Source: Caryophanales bacterium UBA3620
Lineage (GTDB): Bacteria; Bacillota_I; Bacilli_A; RF39; UBA660
NCBI GenBank assembly: GCA_002375205.1
Contig: DFLL01000046.1
Coordinates: forward strand, 1-36,646
DNA: 36,646 bases
Direction: 5' to 3'
Part shown: positions 31,271 through 36,646 of the stretch, piece by piece
How the letters are laid out: every line of letters begins with the position of its first letter
Position numbering within the stretch: the stretch's first letter is position 1
Program-made: the position numbers and the translations under genes
Notes under the pieces: generated by a model
Told to the model about the DNA's origin: nothing
Database searches by the model: none
What the model saw: the letters and a program-made list of their open reading frames with translations, nothing else

Positions 31271-31567
31271 ATGAAAGCAATTATTGAAACTGGTGGAAAG
31301 CAATATTATGTATCTGAAGGATCTGTTATCTTTGTTGAAAAACTAGAAGGGGCTGAAGGAGACAAAGTTGTTTTTGATAAAGTTCTAATGGCTAACGGAG
31401 TTGTAGGAAATCCTTATGTTTCATCTAAAGTTGAAGGTGTTATCGTTAAACAGGGTAAACAGAAAAAAATTAAAATCTTTAGATATAAACCTAACAAGAG
31501 ATCTACAAGAGTTAAGAAGGGTCATAGACAACCATATACAAAAGTAGAGATTAAGAAAATTAAGTAG
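31271..31567 (+). CDS. rplU: 50S ribosomal protein L21
   Basis: A 98-residue large-subunit protein: MKAIIETGGKQYYVSEGSVI at the start, the VLMANG and GNPYV loops, and the RNA-binding RYKPNKRSTRVKKGHRQPYT at the end, all typical. AAGGAGG precedes the ATG. It follows spoIVFB and leads rplU-prp-rpmA. Confidence 0.95.
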   Translation: MKAIIETGGKQYYVSEGSVIFVEKLEGAEGDKVVFDKVLMANGVVGNPYVSSKVEGVIVKQGKQKKIKIFRYKPNKRSTRVKKGHRQPYTKVEIKKIK

Positions 31568-31576
31568 GAGAGTTTT

Positions 31577-31891
31577 ATGATTAAAGTAAAACTAACAAAA
31601 AAAGGTGGTATTATTAAAAATATCACAGTTAAGGGACATGCTTTATATGATGATTTTGGTAAAGATATTGTATGTGCTGCCGTAAGTAGTACAATTATAA
31701 CTTCAGTTAATGCATCTCTTTTAATAGATGAAAATAGTCTTTCTTATGAAGAAAATAGTGGACTAGATATTGAAGTATTAAAAGAAGATGAGGTAACTAC
31801 TAAAATTATTAATAATATGATATCTAATTTATTAGAATTAGAAAAAGCATATCCTGAGAACATACAAATTAAGGAGGAAAATAATGAATAA
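31577..31891 (+). CDS. prp: Ribosomal-processing cysteine protease Prp
   Basis: Removes the N-terminal extension of L27 in Firmicutes and relatives. The 104-residue protein has the catalytic pair H21 (VKGHAL) and C33 (DIVCAAVS), spaced as in S. aureus Prp (H22, C34). It lies between rplU and rpmA, its universal place, and overlaps rpmA by 8 bp. The substrate extension is present on the next gene. Confidence 0.92.
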   Translation: MIKVKLTKKGGIIKNITVKGHALYDDFGKDIVCAAVSSTIITSVNASLLIDENSLSYEENSGLDIEVLKEDEVTTKIINNMISNLLELEKAYPENIQIKEENNE

Positions 31892-32180
31892 ATTAATGTT
31901 ATTTAATATACAATTATTTGCTCATAAAAAAGGACAATCATCTACTAGTAATGGAAGAGACTCTGCTGGTAGAAGATTAGGTGCTAAAGCATCTGATGGC
32001 GAATATGTAACTGCTGGTTCTATTATTTATCGTCAAAGAGGAACTAAAATTCATCCTGGAACTAATGTAGGAAGAGGTACTGATGATACTTTATATTCTA
32101 CTATTTCTGGATATGTAAAGTACTCTAGACTTGGTAAAGATAGAAAGCAAGTTAGTGTATATGAAACTAAACAAAACTAA
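31884..32180 (+). CDS. rpmA: 50S ribosomal protein L27 with cleavable N-terminal extension
   Basis: L27 reaches toward the peptidyl-transferase centre. The mature AHKKGQSSTSNGRDSAGRRLG is preceded by MNKLMLFNIQLF, the Prp recognition sequence; cleavage is expected after Phe12. The 98 residues include the RQRGTKIHPGTNVGRG core. AGGAGG, within the prp 3' end, serves the ATG at 31884. Confidence 0.95.
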   Translation: MNKLMLFNIQLFAHKKGQSSTSNGRDSAGRRLGAKASDGEYVTAGSIIYRQRGTKIHPGTNVGRGTDDTLYSTISGYVKYSRLGKDRKQVSVYETKQN

Positions 32181-32190
32181 TTAAAAAGTA

Positions 32191-32219
32191 TTGACATCAA
32201 TATAAATTATTGTTATAAT
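32191..32219 (+). promoter_or_regulatory. tRNA promoter
   Basis: Perfect TTGACA (32191-32196), 17-nt spacer, perfect TATAAT (32214-32219) with TG before it. The first 14 bases, TTGACATCAATATA, recur at 34054-34067. Confidence 0.85.
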
Positions 32220-32231
32220 TTATATTGTTCT

Positions 32232-32308
32232 GGGGAATTAGCTCAGTTGGCTAGAGCATCTGCCTTGCACGCAGAGGGTCAAGGGTTCGAGTCCCTCATT
32301 CTCCACCA
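32232..32308 (+). tRNA. tRNA-Ala (anticodon TGC)
   Basis: A 77-nt cloverleaf with encoded CCA. Acceptor GGGGAAT / ATTCTCC (one G-T), D-arm GCTC / GAGC, anticodon arm TCTGC-CTTGCAC-GCAGA with anticodon TGC, T-loop TTCGAGT. Confidence 0.96.
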
Positions 32309-32316
32309 TTTTTTTT

Positions 32317-32393
32317 CGGGAAGTAGCTTAGCTTGGTAGAGCGCTACGCTTGGGACGTAGAGGTCGCAGGTTCAAATCCTGTCTTCCCGACCA
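32317..32393 (+). tRNA. tRNA-Pro (anticodon TGG)
   Basis: A 77-nt cloverleaf with encoded CCA. Acceptor CGGGAAG / CTTCCCG, anticodon arm CTACG-CTTGGGA-CGTAG with anticodon TGG, T-arm GCAGG-TTCAAAT-CCTGT. Only 8 nt after tRNA-Ala, so co-transcribed. Confidence 0.96.
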
Positions 32394-32400
32394 TTTAGAT

Positions 32401-32432
32401 TATAAAGTCTTGTAAATCAAGGCTTTTATAAT
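32401..32432 (+). terminator. Terminator-like hairpin after the tRNAs
   Basis: TATAAAGTCTTG / CAAGGCTTTTATA with a TAAAT loop; short T content within the arm rather than after it. Confidence 0.5.
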
Positions 32433-32466
32433 ATATTGATATTCATAACCCTTATAAAACACTTAA

Positions 32467-32823
32467 AAACCTGCAATACTAACATTAAAAGGATTTGAAA
32501 AATATCTAGATCTAGATTTCAAAGAATTAGCCCAAGCAGTAGGATATGCACCAGAAGCAATAGAATATGGAGATAACAATGTAATAGTATCATTTGAAAG
32601 ATATGATAAAAAAATACAAGAATTTGAAACAAAAAAAAGAACTAAATGATGACCTACTAATAAAAAAACATCTAGGAGTAGATATAAAAGAATATTATGA
32701 TTTAGTATTTGATTACTTAAAATCACAAAAAATATAGATGAAAAACTAATGAAAAAAGCAGAATACATATATGTTCTATTAGATAACCTAATGGAAGAGT
32801 ATGCTAAGAAAAATAATTTATAA
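32467..32823 (+). pseudogene. Frameshifted, truncated remnant of an unrecognised gene
   Basis: Three plus-strand frames join into one plausible protein: 32467-32647 (FEKYLDLDFKELAQAVGYAP...), then from about 32639 after an A8 run (ELNDDLLIKKHLGVDIKEYY...), then from about 32730 after an A6 run (NIDEKLMKKAEYIYVLLDN) to TAA at 32821. Each shift lies at a homopolymer A tract. An in-frame stop at 32464 and no start codon or ribosome site mean the 5' end is also lost. The protein is helical and unrecognised. Sequencing error at the A tracts could mimic the shifts but not the missing start. Confidence 0.55.
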
Positions 32824-32917
32824 AAAAATGTAAAATATATATGTAAAATCTATTTAAAGTTATTGAATTAATATATTAAAAAATTATTTATGTGTTATCC
32901 TATGGATAGGAGGTACT

Positions 32918-33265
32918 ATGGGATTATTTGATATGTTTAAAAGTAAAGGAATATATTCATCATTGACTAGTGAACAAAAACAGGAAATGATAAAAAATGG
33001 GGAATTAAAACCTTTATATTTAATTGGATTAAGATTTGGTGGCTCTGATAAAATTGATAATATGGTTTATGCTCCATCACAAGCAGTTGAACAAAAAAAT
33101 AAGATAGATGATGAATTAGAAAACTATATGAAACAAGGTAGAACCGTTAAAGGTTATATGTGTATTCCTTCATATAAAGGAAAATGTAGTATTCCATTCA
33201 AATTAAAAATACAAGCATTTATTGATGGAACAGAACAATTTGTTAGAAATATAGATATATGGTAG
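32918..33265 (+). CDS. Unrecognised small protein with MGLFDMFK start
   Basis: A 115-residue protein. The N-terminal GLFDMFKSKG is a short amphipathic helix of the kind that can touch membranes; the rest looks like an alpha/beta domain (PLYLIGLRFGG, GYMCIPSYKGKCSIPFKLKIQAF). AGGAGG lies 6 nt before the ATG. The next gene begins 9 bp after the stop, so the two form a pair. The start is duplicated at 33968. No family recognised. Confidence 0.65.
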   Translation: MGLFDMFKSKGIYSSLTSEQKQEMIKNGELKPLYLIGLRFGGSDKIDNMVYAPSQAVEQKNKIDDELENYMKQGRTVKGYMCIPSYKGKCSIPFKLKIQAFIDGTEQFVRNIDIW

Positions 33266-33274
33266 AGGTGCTTT

Positions 33275-33949
33275 ATGAAAAAAATAGGAAAAATTATTTT
33301 TTGGATTATATGGATAGGAATACTTGTATTTTTACATATAGGAATAGCAGCAGGTTCTGAGTATAATGATTCATCAACAAAAAATGTTGGAATAGTTGGA
33401 ATTGTTATCTGGTGGTTATTGACTATTGGAATAACTGCAATAGTTTTGAGAATTAAAGATAAGAAAGAAGAAAAAAAGAAAATCGAATATAAAGAAAAAT
33501 ATATTGAAACAATTGAGTATGAAGATGACAGATATGGAAAAGTTAGTTTTAAACACAATTTAGAGAAACATATTTTATCAGCTGATGTAAAAAATGTAAA
33601 TTTTGCTGGAAAAAATCTAGAGGCTAGTATTTTAAATATTGACGATAAGACTGATTTAAAAACTGTCTTTGATAATTTAAAGAAATATAGTGATAATTCA
33701 AAATCAATAAAAGAAAGAATTTATCCTGAGCTTAGTGCTACTTTAAAAAAAGTCGATACTTATGATAAAGATGGAAATTTATTTGAACCAAGTGAACAAT
33801 TTTTAAGAGATAATTTTGAATTTAGTACAATAGTGATTCAAGATTCGAAGACTATAAGCTTGTGGGGAAGTTGGGCTTCTCCTTATGAACAAGATTATTC
33901 AATTAATTACAATTCTAGCGATGATACAATTGAAGTTGAAAGTTTATAA
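33275..33949 (+). CDS. Membrane protein with DUF2262-like soluble domain
   Basis: A 224-residue protein: two membrane segments (~7-27 and ~38-58) with a short polar loop, a charged coil (KDKKEEKKKIEYKEKY), and a ~150-residue soluble domain. The domain order YGKVSFKHNLEKHILSADV...LYPELSATL-like stretch...TIVIQDSKTISLWGSW recalls DUF2262, a family of unknown function; this is a weak call by eye. GAGGTG precedes the ATG. Paired with the gene upstream. Confidence 0.6.
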   Translation: MKKIGKIIFWIIWIGILVFLHIGIAAGSEYNDSSTKNVGIVGIVIWWLLTIGITAIVLRIKDKKEEKKKIEYKEKYIETIEYEDDRYGKVSFKHNLEKHILSADVKNVNFAGKNLEASILNIDDKTDLKTVFDNLKKYSDNSKSIKERIYPELSATLKKVDTYDKDGNLFEPSEQFLRDNFEFSTIVIQDSKTISLWGSWASPYEQDYSINYNSSDDTIEVESL

Positions 33950-33967
33950 TGCGAATGAGGTTAAAAG

Positions 33968-34039
33968 ATGGGATTATTTGATATGTTTAAGAAAAATAAA
34001 ACAAATAATAATAAAGAAGTACAAAACATTTTTTATTGA
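33968..34039 (+). pseudogene. Truncated duplicate of the MGLFDMFK gene start
   Basis: ATG at 33968 with AATGAGG upstream begins MGLFDMFKKNKTNNNKEVQN and stops after 23 codons. The first 8 residues and their DNA match the start of the gene at 32918 (GGGATTATTTGATATGTTTA in both). It looks like the remains of a second copy, though a 23-residue peptide could still be made. Confidence 0.5.
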
Positions 34040-34053
34040 TTTTACTATAATTT

Positions 34054-34083
34054 TTGACATCAATATATCACTTTGATTATAAT
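34054..34083 (+). promoter_or_regulatory. Promoter of the repeat-protein gene
   Basis: TTGACA (34054-34059), 18-nt spacer, TATAAT (34078-34083). The -35 and the next eight bases equal those of the tRNA promoter at 32191. Confidence 0.75.
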
Positions 34084-34141
34084 GTTAATATAAGATATAA
34101 TTGTTTTGTCAATTTTTTTTAATAATTGGAAGGAGGTTACA

Positions 34142-34462
34142 ATGTCTCGTTTTAATGGAAAGTCTTGCTATGGCCAAGATGAATATGAAATACCGGAATC
34201 AACAAAAGAGAGATATGCTGCTTTTGTACGCGAACAATTAGCTACGGTGGAAGCTAGACCTAGAAGTTGGCATGAAGATGATAAAATATCATATTTTGCA
34301 AATATTAATCAGAGGAGTGCCCCAGTGGTAAATTCTGGTTATTCGCCTTCCCGATTTAATGGAAACTCTCGCTATGGTCAAGATGAATTATTTGAAGAAA
34401 TACCGGAATCAACAAAAGAGAGATATACTGCTTTTGTACGCAAACAACTAAAGAGAGATTGA
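34142..34462 (+). CDS. Unrecognised protein with an internal ~33-residue repeat
   Basis: A 106-residue hydrophilic protein built of two near-identical halves: SRFNGKSCYGQDEYE then IPESTKERYAAFVREQL (residues ~2-33), and SRFNGNSRYGQDELFEE then IPESTKERYTAFVRKQL (~70-104), joined by a Pro/Ser-rich linker (EARPRSWHEDDK...SAPVVNSGYSP). The repeated DNA is also nearly identical, so the duplication is recent or kept in step. AAGGAGG selects the ATG at 34142. It has its own strong promoter and a terminator. No family or function recognised. Confidence 0.65.
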   Translation: MSRFNGKSCYGQDEYEIPESTKERYAAFVREQLATVEARPRSWHEDDKISYFANINQRSAPVVNSGYSPSRFNGNSRYGQDELFEEIPESTKERYTAFVRKQLKRD

Positions 34463-34517
34463 CGATGTCTCCTATGATTTATGCGTAAAATAAAATGTTT
34501 TTTGGTATATTATAATA

Positions 34518-34548
34518 AATAGAACTCTTTATTTGAGAGTTCTATTTA
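34518..34548. terminator. Bidirectional terminator
   Basis: AATAGAACTCT / AGAGTTCTATT, an 11-bp stem with a 7-nt loop, between the repeat-protein gene and the convergent radical SAM gene, whose stop codon it overlaps. Confidence 0.8.
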
Positions 34549-35474
34549 TTATAATATTTTCCTTGATATGTATCTCTTTTAGCCATTTCTTTATCAATAT
34601 CGTTCAAGACACAGAATTTTTTAAGTAACCATTCTGGGGCTATTAAAGAGTTTTTATCTGGATCTGATGTTATTCGATGGACTACTATTTTGGGATTTAA
34701 TATTTCTAATTGTTTTATCACAATATCAATATATTCTTCTTTAGATAATAATTTAAACTTATTATCTAGATACATTCTTTCAATAGGAGTACCATGAGTT
34801 ATATTTAGCATATGTATTTTTATTCCTTGTATATCTAATGTATTTAGGTGTCTTATGGTATCTAACATCATTTTTTCTGTTTCAAATGGTAGAGAGTTGA
34901 TAATGTGTACTACGACATTAATATTTCTCTTTCTTAATTTTTTTACCATGTCATCAAATTCTTTTAATGAATGTCCACGATTAATTATTTTAGAAGTTGA
35001 ATCATGGATTGATTGAAGACCTAATTCGATAGTTAAAAAAGTTCTTTTATTTAGTTCTTCTAGGTAATCTAAAGTTTCGTCTGATATGGAATCACATCTT
35101 GTAGCTATAAATAATCCAATAACATTATTTATTTTTAATACTTCTTCGTATTTTTCTTTTAATATGTGTAGTGGTGCATAAGTGTTGGTTCTTGCTTGAA
35201 AATAAGCGATATACTTACTATTGGGCCATTTTTTATCGATTACTTCTTTTACATCGTAGAACTGTGTAGTTAAATCTTTATTTGGATTACCGCCATGTTC
35301 TCCTGAACCTGTTTTAGAACAATATATGCATCCGCCATATCCTTTAGTACCATCTATATTTGGACAAGTAAATCCAGCATTTAAACTTACTTTAAATACT
35401 TTTGAATTAAATTTATTTTTAAAATAATAATTAAGGGTATGATACCTTTTATTATCTAAACTATATTTAAACAT
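34542..35474 (-). CDS. TIGR01212-type radical SAM protein (YtqA-like)
   Basis: A 310-residue radical SAM enzyme of the YtqA/YhcC family. The cluster cysteines are in TCPNIDGTKGYGGCIYC, the long-spaced form (CxxxxxxxxxxxCxxC) typical of the family and of Elp3-like proteins; AYFQARTNTYAP and ELGLQS also fit. The substrate is not established. GAGGTGA selects the ATG at 35474, and TGATACAAT is an extended -10 at 35498-35490. Divergent from the membrane protein gene. Confidence 0.85.
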   Translation of the reverse strand: MFKYSLDNKRYHTLNYYFKNKFNSKVFKVSLNAGFTCPNIDGTKGYGGCIYCSKTGSGEHGGNPNKDLTTQFYDVKEVIDKKWPNSKYIAYFQARTNTYAPLHILKEKYEEVLKINNVIGLFIATRCDSISDETLDYLEELNKRTFLTIELGLQSIHDSTSKIINRGHSLKEFDDMVKKLRKRNINVVVHIINSLPFETEKMMLDTIRHLNTLDIQGIKIHMLNITHGTPIERMYLDNKFKLLSKEEYIDIVIKQLEILNPKIVVHRITSDPDKNSLIAPEWLLKKFCVLNDIDKEMAKRDTYQGKYYNK

Positions 35475-35535
35475 ATTCACCTCGGATATATTGTATCATA
35501 AAATCTAAAAAATACATAATATTAATGGTGATAAT

Positions 35536-36603
35536 ATGGATAATAATAAAAGATACAATTTATTTGTTCTGATATCTACTTTAGCTAGAAATATTACTGA
35601 AGTATTTTCTTCAGTACTTTTATATAAGATGGGATATAGTATTAGAGATATTCTAATATTTTTTTGTATTTTATATTTTATAGGTAGTATTGTATGTAGT
35701 ATTACTTTATTTTTACTTGGAAAAGTTAATGTTAAATATCTTTTAATTATATCTAGTATTATTTTTAGTATAAGTTTTTATTATATGAGTATTATGAATA
35801 AGACAGTAATTAATTTGACTATATTTAGTGTTTTATTTAGTGCTAGTTCTTATAGTTATCACAGTATAAGGCATTATTTGGCTATTAAGTTAGTAAATAA
35901 AAATAAAAGAAATAATGTTGGTTATATTATTATATATATGAATATTGCTGTTATCATATCTTCATTTATCTCTGGTTATGTGGAGAGTATTACAAGTACG
36001 GTGGCTCTTTCGATAATAGTAGTTATTATATCTATTATAAGTATTATTCCAATAATTAGACTAGATATAACAGAAGAAGATAATAGAATTATTAATAATA
36101 AAATAAATAAAAGAAAACAAATTTTTTTTATATTTGAACAAGGTAAAACTATATTTTTATCTTTAGAACCTTTATTTATATATTTATTTATTGAGGAGAG
36201 TATTAGGTATGTTGGTATTATTTCTTCAATAATTGGAGTGGCTTCGTGTATATTTACATATTTTTTTGCAAAAAAGGTTGATGATAAGAAATATTTTAAA
36301 TTTTTTAATTTGTTTTTTTGCTTTGTACTAATATTAAAACTTAATATATTTAACAAATATATAATGCTTATTATAGTATTTATGGAAGGATTATTAATTA
36401 AGATGTATGATGTTGTATCGATGAATAATTTGTATGATATAAAAAAAGATACTAATATAAAAGGCTATTTAATTAAATGTGAAATTATTTTTTGTTTTGT
36501 TAGAGGTATTTTGTGTCTTATTTTTATTTTTATTGGTGATATTAAAATTATGATGTATATTCTTATTGGTTTTATTGCTATATCTGGTATTGTTAAAAGA
36601 TAA
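35536..36603 (+). CDS. Multi-span membrane protein, MFS-transporter-like
   Basis: A 355-residue very hydrophobic protein with about ten membrane segments and a central charged loop (~residues 177-195, ITEEDNRIINNKINKRKQ), the layout of a reduced major-facilitator transporter in two halves. No substrate motif seen; the family is inferred from topology only. GGTGAT lies 3 nt before the ATG. After the stop, 43 bases to the window edge show no feature. Confidence 0.55.
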   Translation: MDNNKRYNLFVLISTLARNITEVFSSVLLYKMGYSIRDILIFFCILYFIGSIVCSITLFLLGKVNVKYLLIISSIIFSISFYYMSIMNKTVINLTIFSVLFSASSYSYHSIRHYLAIKLVNKNKRNNVGYIIIYMNIAVIISSFISGYVESITSTVALSIIVVIISIISIIPIIRLDITEEDNRIINNKINKRKQIFFIFEQGKTIFLSLEPLFIYLFIEESIRYVGIISSIIGVASCIFTYFFAKKVDDKKYFKFFNLFFCFVLILKLNIFNKYIMLIIVFMEGLLIKMYDVVSMNNLYDIKKDTNIKGYLIKCEIIFCFVRGILCLIFIFIGDIKIMMYILIGFIAISGIVKR

Positions 36604-36646
36604 TTGTTAACTGATGGTGACCCTTTGAGTAAATAGTTTTAGGTTA

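Noticed and set aside
32463..32768. 101-codon minus-strand open frame after the tRNAs
   Set aside because: It has no good ribosome site and is antisense to a plus-strand sequence that reads as a frameshifted protein; judged a shadow.
1..36646. CRISPR array, intact insertion sequence, prophage or integrase
   Set aside because: No regularly spaced repeats, no transposase or integrase gene and no terminal inverted repeats were seen, apart from the Rpn-type tail at the left edge.

Overview
The window is very AT-rich DNA with short intergenic gaps, standard-code stops (TGA is used as a stop, TGG as Trp) and strong GGAGG/GGTGAT ribosome binding sites. Gene content and order point to Firmicutes, class Bacilli: secG-rnr-smpB, ylbF-rsmD, nfo beside a DUF2624 gene, miaB-ymcA, infC-rpmI-rplT, and spoIVFA-spoIVFB-rplU-prp-rpmA all follow the Bacillus pattern. 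A host-associated, poorly cultivated lineage near Erysipelotrichia/RF39 is my inference. CotE and SpoIVFAB homologues suggest a sporulating or formerly sporulating ancestry.

Layout. 1-323: tail of an Rpn-type nuclease/transposase. 398-8716: proS, secG, two tandem RNase R-type exonucleases, a CapA-like protein, smpB, ricF(ylbF) and rsmD. 8772-9811: two prepilin-type proteins. 9879-14887: nfo, a DUF2624 gene, a class B penicillin-binding protein, two small membrane proteins and cotE. 14949-16389: infC-rpmI-rplT behind a strong promoter and attenuator-like leader; infC appears to start at ATA. 16452-21926: lepA, a divergent RNB protein lacking one catalytic Asp, miaB and ricA(ymcA). 21927-25735: an accessory patch with a convergent type I toxin-antitoxin-like locus, an orphan YhcG-type PD-(D/E)XK protein, a possible small ORF and a large surface protein whose last ~60 codons differ sharply in base composition. 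25786-28412: ddl-ruvA, then convergent lexA, and divergent from lexA a 43-codon membrane peptide gene with a LexA-box-like promoter. 28472-32180: two unrecognised genes, spoIVFA-spoIVFB, and rplU-prp-rpmA with a leader. 32191-32432: tRNA-Ala and tRNA-Pro. 32467-34462: a variable patch with a frameshifted pseudogene, small unknown genes, a truncated duplicate and a protein with an internal repeat. 34542-36603: a YtqA-type radical SAM protein and a multi-span membrane protein.

The core genes serve translation, RNA decay, tRNA modification, DNA repair and SOS control, and cell-wall synthesis. The most interesting material is accessory: (1) a GC-rich, adenine-depleted 3' cassette in the surface-protein gene (about 58% GC against about 33% just before it), which resembles a diversity-generating-retroelement variable region or another imported cassette; (2) a previously unlabelled 25-aa hydrophobic peptide gene with a convergent antisense RNA, flanked by a 20-bp imperfect duplication of the ricA 3' end; (3) a lexA-divergent small membrane protein that may be the SOS division inhibitor; and (4) a probable RNB pseudo-exonuclease. 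All functional statements rest on sequence reading only; no database search was run.
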